DNA from: an uncultured Saccharospirillaceae bacterium
Lineage (GTDB): Bacteria > Pseudomonadota > Gammaproteobacteria > Pseudomonadales > Oceanobacteraceae
NCBI GenBank assembly: GCA_947503895.1
Contig: CANNFT010000008.1
Location: 203,883 to 267,882, forward strand
Length of the DNA: 64,000 nucleotides
Direction: 5' to 3'
Shown here: in pieces, positions 37,619-45,938 of the stretch
Layout: the number at the start of each line of letters is the position of its first letter
How positions within the stretch are numbered: position 1 is the stretch's first letter
Position numbers and translations under genes: made by a program
Notes under the pieces: generated by a model
The model's database searches: none
Told to the model about the DNA's origin: nothing
The model's input: the letters and a program-made list of their open reading frames with translations, nothing else

Positions 37619-38922
37619 GATAACCAAAGGACACTCACTCTATCATAAATATTATGATTTATAATCAACAGCTAATTCTTTGAATAAACTGAAAATCAAA
37701 GTTACGGTTAGACTTGTACTTCGATAACGAAATTAGATGGTTTGTCGGATTTTGATTAGAAAACAATTAGAAATGATCACAGCGAACCGATCCCGCTGAT
37801 TTTGCAAGGTGCGCGTCCTAGAGGGTTTAGAAGTGCTTTGAACAGGCAGTTTTCCCGGGTATGCGCTTAAGCCCGAAATGGTGTTGAACGGATTCAAGTG
37901 TTTTACTACTACCAACAAAGCCCTTGAATGACTCTTCAAATTTCTCTGAAATCGTAAGCCAGTTATTTATTTCAAGCCCTAGGCGAGTAAGAATAATGGG
38001 TGTGTTTTTGTCAATTGCACCTCGTTTGTCTGATCGCAATACTCTACCTGTCCAATCCAATAACTCTAGATAATCTATAAGGCGGAATGGCAAGCCTGTT
38101 GGCATGTCTTTTCTGGGATTGCCAACAAAAGGAAAAAGTAATTTCGCCTGTTGATTAGGGTGATTTGGACTTTTTGCATGCTTTGCTTGTTTACACCGTT
38201 GCTTGACAGAGGTATGACTTGAAGTTTCCGGTGTTTTCGCCATGTTAGCCCGAATAGGATTTAAGTCCACATAAGCTAAGCAAGCAGCCAGTGCTTTTTC
38301 ATCTAGTAGCGCTTGTGATTTGAACCTACCTTCCCAAAACCGGCCGGTGCAACCATCTTCTTTGTTTGCTTGCCTAGAAATTGTTTCATTCAAGCGCCTC
38401 ATAAACCAACTTATGCTGCTTAGTCGTTCGCGCCATGTTTCTACAGACTCTTTGAGTTTTGCTTGCTCAGCTTCGGAGAGCGCTTCACCCATTCTATACC
38501 GTTGACTAAAAATGTTGCCCTGATAAAGCCGGTGCCATCGGTCAATCACCTCGTCCAGTGTCCAACAATCAGCGGCGGGCTTATTGATATGCAGCACAAC
38601 ATGATAGTGATTCGACATAATGGCATAGGCTGCAATATCAATGGCGAATACCTGTGATTGCTTGATGAGCTCTTCTTCAAGCCAGCCGCGACGGTGCTCG
38701 TAGCTGGTATCGGTATGATGATCATGCCCACATAAAAAAGCACGTCGAACACATCGTGAAACGCAATGATAATACGGTGTTGCTTCGATACTGATTTGTT
38801 GATTGCGGGGGCGAGTCATTAGCATTCCATTGCTCTGTAGGTAAATGCAGGGTCACCTTATCGCTTTGCAGGGCATGTAGCAATCAGGCAAAATGACTAG
38901 TCATAAGGATGAGTGTCCTGTT
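37619..38922 (-). mobile_element. HUH (Y1-type) transposase element, full copy C
   Basis: About 1.3 kb. Left end has AACCAAAGGACACTCAC; the right end has GATGAGTGTCCT at 38909-38920, the reverse complement of the core AGGACACTC, so the element has short inverted ends. A hairpin ATCATAA-ATA-TTATGAT lies just inside the left end. It carries one gene, the 332-residue transposase. Confidence 0.75.
37827..38825 (-). CDS. Y1/REP-associated-type transposase
   Basis: 332 residues. HUH nuclease pattern NHYHVVLH at about 72-79 with the two metal His residues, preceded by AYAIM, and the family stretch CLAYVDLNPIRANM (about 196-210). The N-terminus starts TRPRNQQISIEATPYYHCVSR, typical for the TnpA_REP-like Y1 family, where the enzyme nicks single-stranded DNA with a tyrosine. 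The C-terminal extension (about 230-332) is repeated in copies A and B. Intact frame, so possibly active. Confidence 0.88.
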   Translation of the reverse strand: MLMTRPRNQQISIEATPYYHCVSRCVRRAFLCGHDHHTDTSYEHRRGWLEEELIKQSQVFAIDIAAYAIMSNHYHVVLHINKPAADCWTLDEVIDRWHRLYQGNIFSQRYRMGEALSEAEQAKLKESVETWRERLSSISWFMRRLNETISRQANKEDGCTGRFWEGRFKSQALLDEKALAACLAYVDLNPIRANMAKTPETSSHTSVKQRCKQAKHAKSPNHPNQQAKLLFPFVGNPRKDMPTGLPFRLIDYLELLDWTGRVLRSDKRGAIDKNTPIILTRLGLEINNWLTISEKFEESFKGFVGSSKTLESVQHHFGLKRIPGKTACSKHF

Positions 38923-38935
38923 TAGAAGAGAGGGA

Positions 38936-39002
38936 CTTAGAAGTGCTTTGAGCAGCAGTTTTCCCCGATATGCGCTCAAGTCCAAAATTGTGTTGAAGCG
39001 GA
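38936..39002 (-). mobile_element. Remnant of a fourth element copy (D)
   Basis: TTAGAAGTGCTTTGA and TATGCGCTCAAG match the 3' end of the transposase genes in copies A-C, with several mismatches. It lies just outside the right end of copy C. Confidence 0.75.
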
Positions 39003-39018
39003 TCGCTCTCTGTGGTTT

Positions 39019-39216
39019 ATGTTCATAAAAGATATACCCACAATTGATGAGATTAACTGGTTAAGGCATGAGAAAAGTTTTCTAGAAGGAGAGGTAGAAT
39101 CATTGAGGCAGTACGGTAATATTTCGCGATGTGGTGGAAAGCCTTGCATACAAGTTGATCATTCCGTTACTTATTGTGAAGAAGAAATGCCTTACTACAT
39201 AATTATTCCTAAATAA
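39019..39216 (+). CDS. Small hypothetical cassette-like protein
   Basis: 65 residues, MFIKDIPTIDEINWLRHEKSFLEGEVESL at the N-terminus read in pieces, then a Cys-containing middle (ISRCGGKPCIQ) and IIIPK end. No family recognised and no clear ribosome site. An attC-like palindrome starts 6 bases after its stop, the arrangement of an integron gene cassette. Could be chance. Confidence 0.4.
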   Translation: MFIKDIPTIDEINWLRHEKSFLEGEVESLRQYGNISRCGGKPCIQVDHSVTYCEEEMPYYIIIPK

Positions 39217-39221
39217 TAGCC

Positions 39222-39270
39222 TTGTAACAAAGCATTACAGCGGACAAGCCGCTGAATGCGGCGTTGGCTT
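39222..39270 (+). repeat. attC-like hairpin
   Basis: TAACAAAGC...GCGTTGG frames two nested stems: GCATT/AATGC (39232-39236 with 39255-39259) and AGCGG/CCGCT (39239-39243 with 39249-39253) with unpaired bases between them. This resembles the folded recombination site of integron cassettes (inverse core AAC, core GTTGG), although both core heptamers have one or two mismatches to consensus. Confidence 0.45.
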
Positions 39271-39289
39271 TTTACTGAGATAGTAAAGA

Positions 39290-39601
39290 TTGGAAATTTT
39301 ACAGTGGCTTACTTTTCTATTTTTTGCGTTCTATGGAACTGTGGTAGCTTTAGCACACTGGGGGTTCATAGTTTCTGCAATTTACATAAATGTCTTAAAA
39401 GTTGAGACCGATAAAGATAGGGGTTATTCCTTCGCATTGCCTTTCGTTGGTCCATTTTTCTTGGTTGCGGCGTTCTTGATCTATCCCGAGGTGGGACTTG
39501 CCAAGTACTGGTGGCTATCATTTATTATCGATCCTCAGTATTTTATTTTTCTTGGCCTATGGCTTTATCAAACGTACGTTGCTACAAAGGACCAAAGCTA
39601 A
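39290..39601 (+). CDS. Small hypothetical membrane protein
   Basis: 103 residues if the TTG at 39290 is the start. Three hydrophobic segments (about 5-30, 48-66, 73-95). No recognised family. It begins 20 bases after the attC-like hairpin, as a second cassette would. The start codon and the absence of a strong ribosome site make the call tentative. Confidence 0.45.
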   Translation: MEILQWLTFLFFAFYGTVVALAHWGFIVSAIYINVLKVETDKDRGYSFALPFVGPFFLVAAFLIYPEVGLAKYWWLSFIIDPQYFIFLGLWLYQTYVATKDQS

Positions 39602-39660
39602 CAAAATGGTCAATTTCGCCTACGATTAGAGCGCCTTATGCTGCGCTCCAGTCGTCCAAT

Positions 39661-39738
39661 TACCATTACCATTACCATTACCATTACCATTACCATTACC
39701 ATTACCATTACCATTACCATTACCATTACCATTACCAT
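39661..39738 (+). repeat. Hexanucleotide microsatellite (TACCAT)13
   Basis: Thirteen perfect or near-perfect TACCAT units in a row, the last one TAACAT. Not inside a recognised gene. Confidence 0.97.
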
Positions 39739-39930
39739 TAACATAATTGTAATTGAATTTACGCTTTGAAAATCCATCTGAAGTAAATAATGCTCAGTAC
39801 CCTAAGGGTACGATAGCAGTTTCCGGTATGATTTTAGTCTTTACGTGCTTTTACCTTTTCGGTAGACAGCTAGTGCTTTGAACTCTAATTGTGGTGGCCA
39901 AAGCGATACAAAAATTTGAGAAAATTGGAT

Positions 39931-39954
39931 AAGCCCCAACGATTATTGGGGCTT
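39931..39954 (-). terminator. Hairpin after the fadB-like gene
   Basis: Perfect 9-bp stem AAGCCCCAA/TTGGGGCTT with 6-base loop, 20 bases past the stop; on the minus strand a TTTT lies a little further on. Confidence 0.6.
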
Positions 39955-39974
39955 AAAAATGGTGAGCTGGAAGG

Positions 39975-42122
39975 CTACTTAAAGGCTTCGTTTTGCTCAG
40001 CTTGTGTTTCGAGAATTTTAGGGGGCGTAAAACGTTCGCCATATCGTTCAGCTAGTTCCGTAGCACGCTGATAAAAATTTCGAACACCATATTGATTGAC
40101 GTATTGAATGGCGCCGCCGCTCCAAGGCGCAAAGCCAAGCCCAAAGATTGAGCCGATATTGGCATCCCTGACGGACATTAATACGTTCTCTTCATAGCAC
40201 CTCAATGTCTCTAACGACTGGATAAAGAGTAAACGTTCTTTAACATCATTAAAGGGAATATCCACGCTCGGGTCACTGAAGTGGTCTACTAACCCCGGCC
40301 AAAGTTGTTTCTTACCGCTTTTCGGATAATCGTAGAAGCCTGCCCCTGCTGCCTTTCCTTCGCGCTTAAATTCTTTAATCATTCTTGTTGTGAGCGTTTC
40401 GGCAGCGGATATGGGAAGCGATTTGCCTTCGGCTTCTAGGTCTTTTCTGGTTTGAAGGGTGACCTTTTGGCTAAGACTGAGGCTCACTTCATCCTGTACG
40501 GCCAAAGGGCCAACTGGCATGCCAGATTGCAACGCAGCATTCTCAATTATATTGGGGTTCACACCTTCCGCTAACAGACTAATGCCTTCGTTGACATAGG
40601 TAGCAAACGTTCGGGAAGTGAAAAAGCCTCGGCTGTCATTAACGACGATGGGCGTTTTATTTATTTGAAGTACAAAATCAAATGCTTTCGCCAAGGTTTC
40701 ATCGGAAGTGGCCGCGCCTTTTATGATTTCCACCAATGGCATTTTTTCCACAGGGCTGAAGAAGTGCAGACCAATAAATTTTTCCGCTTCTTTCGATGCT
40801 GTCGCTAAACCTGTAATGGGCAATGTAGACGTATTAGATGCAAACACGCCGCCTTCTGCCATGAAAGGCTCAGCCTCTTGTGTGACTTTGGCTTTTAAGT
40901 CGCGATCTTCAAACACCGCTTCGATAATGAGATCGCAACCACTTAAGTCTTCTGCACTGTCAGTGGGCTTGATCAAAGACAGAATTTCCGTTTTCTTTTC
41001 TTCTGTCATGCGTTTGCGGCTCACTTTTTTCTTCAGTAAGCCTTCTGAATAGGCTTTGCCTTTTTCAGCTGCTTCCATGCTGACGTCTTTTAATATGACG
41101 TCAATGCCGCGAGAGGCTGTTGCATAAGCGATCCCTGCGCCCATCATCCCAGCACCTAAAATGCCGACTTTTTTGGTGGTGTATTTTTCGATGTCTTTTG
41201 GTCGGCTGCCTCCGGCTTTAATTTCATTTAATTGAAACCAGAACGTTCCGATCATATTTTTGGCCACTTGGGAGGTGGTCAGCTCTGTGAAATAGCGGCT
41301 TTCAATTCGACAAGCGGTATCAAAATCCACTTGAGCCCCTTCAACGGCGGCGGCCATTATTTTCTCAGGTGCAGGATAACAACCTTTCGATTTTTGACGA
41401 AGTATCGAAGGCACAATGGCCAGCTTTTGAGCAACCGCAGGATGACTGGGTGCTCCGCCGGGCAGTTTATAACCTTTCACATCCCAAGCTTGCTTTGACG
41501 TTGGATTCTCTTTTATCCAAGCCTTCGCTTTCGAAATAAGATCGTCTGCATGATCAGCAAGCGCATCGATTAGACCAGCTTTTAACGCCACTTCAGGGTT
41601 AATTTGCTTACCTTCAAGTAAATAAGGAAACGCAGCCTCAAGTCCCAGTATGCGCACCATTCTTGCGACGCCACCGCCACCGGGTAGCAGGCCCAATGTG
41701 ACCTCCGGTAATCCTAATTTAATATTTGGTTGATTGACGGCAATACGATGGTGACAGGATAAAGCGATCTCAAAACCGCCGCCTAACGCAGCGCCATTGA
41801 TGGCTGCTACGGTGGGAATACCCAGCGTTTCGATTTTGCGCAGAGGTGCTTTGATTTTTTCCACCATCGCAAAAAATTCAGTTGCGTTCTCTTTTTTAAC
41901 CTGAATTAACTCATTTAAATCACCCCCTGCAAAAAACGTCTTTTTCGCAGAAGCAAATATAACTCCAGCAATGCTGTCTTTCTCAGCCTCAATTCGATCC
42001 GCAACACTTAAAATCGCGCTGCGAAAATCGGCATTCATGGTATTCGCACTCTGATTCGGCATATCCATGGTGAGCGTGACAATGTTGTCACTGTCTTTCT
42101 CAAAACGAATGGCGTCGGTCAT
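39975..42122 (-). CDS. Fatty acid oxidation complex alpha subunit (enoyl-CoA hydratase/3-hydroxyacyl-CoA dehydrogenase)
   Basis: 715 residues. N-terminal crotonase domain (about 1-190) with AALGGGFEIALSCHHRIA and GLPEVTLGLLPGGGGVARM; then the NAD-binding dehydrogenase domain opening VGILGAGMMGAGIAYATASRG (about 316-336), with GLHFFSPVEKMPLVEII; then the two C-terminal dehydrogenase domains. FadB/FadJ-like. It does two steps of beta-oxidation and pairs with the thiolase encoded 210 bases upstream. A smaller C-terminus than FadB is noted. Confidence 0.93.
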   Translation of the reverse strand: MTDAIRFEKDSDNIVTLTMDMPNQSANTMNADFRSAILSVADRIEAEKDSIAGVIFASAKKTFFAGGDLNELIQVKKENATEFFAMVEKIKAPLRKIETLGIPTVAAINGAALGGGFEIALSCHHRIAVNQPNIKLGLPEVTLGLLPGGGGVARMVRILGLEAAFPYLLEGKQINPEVALKAGLIDALADHADDLISKAKAWIKENPTSKQAWDVKGYKLPGGAPSHPAVAQKLAIVPSILRQKSKGCYPAPEKIMAAAVEGAQVDFDTACRIESRYFTELTTSQVAKNMIGTFWFQLNEIKAGGSRPKDIEKYTTKKVGILGAGMMGAGIAYATASRGIDVILKDVSMEAAEKGKAYSEGLLKKKVSRKRMTEEKKTEILSLIKPTDSAEDLSGCDLIIEAVFEDRDLKAKVTQEAEPFMAEGGVFASNTSTLPITGLATASKEAEKFIGLHFFSPVEKMPLVEIIKGAATSDETLAKAFDFVLQINKTPIVVNDSRGFFTSRTFATYVNEGISLLAEGVNPNIIENAALQSGMPVGPLAVQDEVSLSLSQKVTLQTRKDLEAEGKSLPISAAETLTTRMIKEFKREGKAAGAGFYDYPKSGKKQLWPGLVDHFSDPSVDIPFNDVKERLLFIQSLETLRCYEENVLMSVRDANIGSIFGLGFAPWSGGAIQYVNQYGVRNFYQRATELAERYGERFTPPKILETQAEQNEAFK

Positions 42123-42333
42123 GTCTCTGTTCCTGAATTCTGTTTTACGAATTTAAAAGGTTTTTCAATTGGTTATTGCGAATGTTCGGTTTCACGAAAT
42201 AGCAGCTTTAATTCGGGCGTTATTGAGGCCGATTGGTTGAGGCAATAAAAGTCGAGATGGCGGAGTTTATTTGCGTATAAATGACAACATCGAGACTCTT
42301 ATTAACAAAAACCAAGCAACGCAAATAGCCCGA

Positions 42334-43545
42334 TCAAGTTACTCGTTCGATGATGGTCGCAATCCCCATTCCGCCCCCAACACATAATGTGGCTAATCCA
42401 TACCGCTTTTCTTGACGCTCTAACTCATCCAACAGAGTGCCTAAAATCATTGCGCCTGTTGCGCCTAATGGGTGCCCCATTGCAATGGCACCACCATTGA
42501 CGTTCACCTTTTCAGATGGCACACCAAGGTCTTTTTGAAATTTCATGACAACGGCGGCGAAGGCTTCGTTAACTTCAAATAAATCAATATCTTCAACAGA
42601 AAGATTAGCTTTAGCCAGCGCTTTTTGAGCCGCAGGTGCAGGACCTGTGAGCATGATAGTAGGCTCCGTGGAGGTTAGGGCAACACTGACAATTCTTGCG
42701 CGCGGCTTCATGCCTAATGTGTCGCCTATTTTTTTATTGCCAATGAGCACTAAAGCAGCGCCGTCCACAATACCTGAACTGTTGCCAGCATGATGAATAT
42801 GATTAATGGACTCTATCTGTGGATATTTTAATTTTGCAGAGTCATCAAAACCCATTTGTCCCATCATTTGAAAGGACGGGTTCAATTTGGCTAAATCTTG
42901 GGCTTGCGTACCGGGGCGAATAAATTCATCCTGCTCTAATATTGACACGCCATTTTGATCCTTCACGGCCACAATGGAACGATCAAAGTATCCTGCCTCG
43001 CGAGCGTTTGCGGCCTTGGCTTGAGAGTGTGCGGCAAACTCGTCGACCGCTTCTCGACTGAAACCTTCAATTGTCGCAATTAAATCCGCGCCCACGCCTT
43101 GGGGGAGAAAATTGGTGTGGAAATTAGTGGCAGGGTCAAGGGCCCAGGCGCCACCATCAGACCCCATCGGGATGCGCGACATGGACTCAACGCCACCGGC
43201 CACGACTAAATCTTCCCAACCGGACGCGACTTTCATTGCTGCCATGTTGACGGCTTCAAGCCCTGATGCGCAGAAGCGATTGATTTGCACACCGGCGACT
43301 TTTTCATCCCAATCGGCTGCTAACGCAGCAGTTTTGGCGATGTCTGCGCCTTGATCACCAATCGGAGTAACGCACCCGAGTACAACATCTTCGACTTTAC
43401 TGGTATCTAAACCGTTACGCTCTTCCAGTGCTTTCATGAGTCCCACGACAAGAGAGACAGGTTTTACTTCATGAAGTGAGCCGTCTTTTTTCCCTTTGCC
43501 GCGTGGTGTGCGAATGGCATCGTAGATAAATGCTTCAGTACTCAT
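42334..43545 (-). CDS. Thiolase (acetyl-CoA acyltransferase)
   Basis: 403 residues. Final beta-oxidation step or acetoacetyl-CoA chemistry. The nucleophile Cys92 is in INRFCASGLEAV; NGGAIAMGHPLGATGA holds the His and LCVGGGMGIA the second Cys. FadA/AtoB-like; the context with a hydratase/dehydrogenase supports fatty-acid oxidation. Transcribed before the alpha subunit on the minus strand, with 210 bases between them, so the two may have separate promoters. Confidence 0.93.
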   Translation of the reverse strand: MSTEAFIYDAIRTPRGKGKKDGSLHEVKPVSLVVGLMKALEERNGLDTSKVEDVVLGCVTPIGDQGADIAKTAALAADWDEKVAGVQINRFCASGLEAVNMAAMKVASGWEDLVVAGGVESMSRIPMGSDGGAWALDPATNFHTNFLPQGVGADLIATIEGFSREAVDEFAAHSQAKAANAREAGYFDRSIVAVKDQNGVSILEQDEFIRPGTQAQDLAKLNPSFQMMGQMGFDDSAKLKYPQIESINHIHHAGNSSGIVDGAALVLIGNKKIGDTLGMKPRARIVSVALTSTEPTIMLTGPAPAAQKALAKANLSVEDIDLFEVNEAFAAVVMKFQKDLGVPSEKVNVNGGAIAMGHPLGATGAMILGTLLDELERQEKRYGLATLCVGGGMGIATIIERVT

Positions 43546-43909
43546 AGAATTAGACCTAAACCTTTTTTGTTGGGATTTGCGCTTATAGAGAAGGATGTTG
43601 TTATTGTTTGCTTCAAACAGCCGTCTGTAATGGAACCAGCAAGCTAATAGAGTACGCTTGTAGTAAACGGAGCACCAATGGCAGTTTCAGACTTTTAGGG
43701 TGGCTTAAGTAGACAGGCGTCGATTGAGTATTGAATTGACGATAAAGCGTTATGGGGGAAAGTAGCGTGGTATATCGGTGTTGGCTAACGGCAAAGAGCG
43801 TCGGCTATGTGCGCAGAATATTCAAGACGCAATCGTTTAGAAGGGAATTGGCCAGTGCATTCGAAAATATATGCCAATTCCATCTAATTTATTAGAAGAT
43901 TTTAATGAC
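43546..43909. other. Intergenic region upstream of thiolase gene
   Basis: Promoter region of the thiolase gene and the end of the metalloprotease gene. No gene, RNA or repeat is recognised. Confidence 0.5.
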
Positions 43910-45490
43910 CTATGCGCTGACTTTGTTAACTCGAATAGAGCGTATTATGAAAGTGAACATAACCAGTATCCAAAGCCAGTGAAGAGAACCTGCACTTGAG
44001 GGATTTTTCAATTTGGTTTTGGCGAGTTCACGATCTAGGTCAGAGCTTAATGCGTTCGTGCGAGCGTTTGCCGATGCGCTAGGAGCTGAAATTTCACCTG
44101 TTTCCTTTTTAATGGCGGTGACGGCAAACACGTAATTCTGATGTAAATTCAGCCCACTGATTCGATACGTGGTATCGGTCACCAAAGGGTTGTTCGCGAT
44201 CGTTGCGATGAGTTTGCCATCTTGGTAAAGCTGAAATTCAGCAACCAGCTCAGTATCAAAAATAACCTCTGTACTCGTCTCGATCACTTCACCTGTATCG
44301 GGGTCGGTGGTAATCACTTCCCTTTCGTAGCTCCAAGATAAATGAACGCTTTCGCTTCTGGTTTGCGTGACACGTAATATGGGCGGCAGAACCGCCGGCT
44401 CTTCAACCACTTCGTCGGTGCCATCTATCTTTTTGTCATCAACGGGGTTATTTCCGGCTAAACCTGTGGCGACGAGGTTGCTGTCGGTCCAAAGCGTACG
44501 GCGAGCGTCATGCTGAAGGGCGGTTTTCATGCGATCGACCTGTTGAATCGTGAACATTTTTTGACAAGTCGTATTGTAATCCATGTAGTTCTCGCCGTTA
44601 ATTTCCTCACCTTTGCAATTCAGAGCGTTTGTACAACCTTGTTTCTGAAGGCAAGATGGCGTGTCGGCGATGCCATCGTCGTCACTGCCATTGCTGGAGT
44701 GGCTAAACTCACATCCACCTTCAAAGGTATGTCGCAGCCCCAACCAATGACCAAATTCGTGTGTTAATACAGAAGCAAATTCCTTTGATGTATTGCGGAA
44801 TAAATAGCGCCCGTTATACACCACCCGTGCCACATTGTTTCTGGACATGTCTGTATTCGGTAGCCAAGCAATTCCCGAATAATTATCCGTCCCAGCCTCT
44901 TCTAGTTCGAGGGTGATATAAATATTCATGTATTTGAAATTATCCCAAGCGTACTGCTTGACCGTACTATTATCTGATCCATTAAAGTTACCCAAACCTT
45001 GTCCACGTTCATTGGGGTAATATTTAATACCAGTGGTGGGGTTACCTTGAGGGTCTAATTTCGCCAATGCAAAGTTGATGTCCAAGGTGGATGCAACAGA
45101 AATAAAGTCTTCGTCGACCGTATTAAAATCGTCATTTAATCCATTGAAGTCTTCGTTCGATTTCTGAAGTGCCTCAATAATAATCTCATCCGTTACATTC
45201 GCCCCTTTATACGGCCACTGGTCTCCGAACACATGCACCACGACAGGAATGGTGACGGTACTATTCATATCGAGCGCATTTAGCGTCGGCGCTGGCGTAC
45301 CGAAAACAGAAGAAGCGGGTTGCGGATTGAACGAGCTAGCAGATTGACCACCATCAATGATTTCATTTGCGCAAATCATGACAGGCGCATCGTGATGAAT
45401 TAATGGTGTTTGAACATCAGCAGCTTGGATACTGGCGACCGAGCCGAGGGCAAATACGCCGGCGATGACGCTTAAATATCGAAAGGTCAT
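43910..45490 (-). CDS. Secreted M43-family zinc metalloprotease with C-terminal membrane anchor
   Basis: 526 residues. Signal peptide about 1-24 (VFALGSVASIQAADV). Pappalysin-like (M43) protease domain with the zinc motif LTHEFGHWLGLRH (His244, His248, His254) and the Met-turn ENYMDYNTTC. A fibronectin-III-like region follows (about 372-480: PPILRVTQTRSESVHLSW). The tail SAGSLHWLWIL plus a hydrophobic stretch and Arg/Lys end looks like a C-terminal sorting or anchoring signal of the GlyGly-CTERM kind, but lacks its full consensus. The protease probably acts in the periplasm or outside. Confidence 0.9.
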   Translation of the reverse strand: MTFRYLSVIAGVFALGSVASIQAADVQTPLIHHDAPVMICANEIIDGGQSASSFNPQPASSVFGTPAPTLNALDMNSTVTIPVVVHVFGDQWPYKGANVTDEIIIEALQKSNEDFNGLNDDFNTVDEDFISVASTLDINFALAKLDPQGNPTTGIKYYPNERGQGLGNFNGSDNSTVKQYAWDNFKYMNIYITLELEEAGTDNYSGIAWLPNTDMSRNNVARVVYNGRYLFRNTSKEFASVLTHEFGHWLGLRHTFEGGCEFSHSSNGSDDDGIADTPSCLQKQGCTNALNCKGEEINGENYMDYNTTCQKMFTIQQVDRMKTALQHDARRTLWTDSNLVATGLAGNNPVDDKKIDGTDEVVEEPAVLPPILRVTQTRSESVHLSWSYEREVITTDPDTGEVIETSTEVIFDTELVAEFQLYQDGKLIATIANNPLVTDTTYRISGLNLHQNYVFAVTAIKKETGEISAPSASANARTNALSSDLDRELAKTKLKNPSSAGSLHWLWILVMFTFIIRSIRVNKVSA

Positions 45491-45938
45491 AACATCCCCT
45501 TGTGCATGCGCTTCACCATTATGTTTGCAAACTCATTGGAGATATTCGTTTGAGTTATATGCATTATTATTGGTGACGAAAAGTATCCGTCGGTGAAGCC
45601 ATATTATTTTTTGTAAGTTAAACAGGACGGCATGTTATTGAATGTGAGCGGTGAATATCGGTGAAAGTCCGCATTTCAGTGGGTGAAAATTCGCCAATCT
45701 CAAACATCATGCGGAAATGTGATGAAGTTGGTTTTGAGAGTGAGACCGAACTCGCTTTTTTTAAGCGGGCGAGTCGGCATTGGGTTCATCCAATTAGGTC
45801 ACTGAGGGCAGCTCTGATCATCCTAATTTCAGTGTTGTGTTTTCTCGAATTAACACGTTAGACCTTCAAAAACACGCTTTGAGCTGAGAATGATCTTTCG
45901 ACCAGAGCTTAAGGTGGATGGTTAGAGGTACCCTTGGG
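45491..45938. other. Intergenic region upstream of metalloprotease gene
   Basis: Promoter region of the metalloprotease gene and dispersed repeat copy 2. A 66-codon frame (45661-45861) runs into the repeat and is not judged to be a gene. Confidence 0.5.
45831..45916 (+). repeat. Dispersed intergenic repeat, copy 2
   Basis: AGTGTTGTGTTTTCTCGAAT at the start and CCAGAGCTTAAGGTG at the end align with copy 3 over its whole length and with copy 1 over the first 60 bases. Confidence 0.7.

Larger units (their letters stand above)
39602..39974. other. Intergenic region with microsatellite and palindromes
   Basis: Holds the TACCAT tandem repeat (39661-39738), a perfect palindrome GTACCCT-A-AGGGTAC (39797-39811) and the terminator-like hairpin of the fadB-like gene (39931-39954). 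A hairpin GAGCGC/GCGCTC lies just before the repeat. No gene. Confidence 0.6.

Noticed and set aside
36803..37939. Conserved 66-68-codon minus frames in element copies A, B and C
   Set aside because: Their conservation follows from the repeats; they lie in another frame across the transposase stop and look like shadows.
36689..39002. CRISPR array
   Set aside because: The repeats are long element copies with coding sequence, not short repeats with unique spacers of equal size.
39661..39738. Replication origin-type iterons
   Set aside because: Pure hexamer array without DnaA-box pattern or replication gene nearby.
39511..39741. Frame ending in a His-Tyr repeat
   Set aside because: The repeat residues come only from reading the TACCAT microsatellite; the frame overlaps the 103-residue gene.
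45661..45861. 66-codon frame upstream of the metalloprotease
   Set aside because: It runs into dispersed repeat copy 2 and has no family signal.
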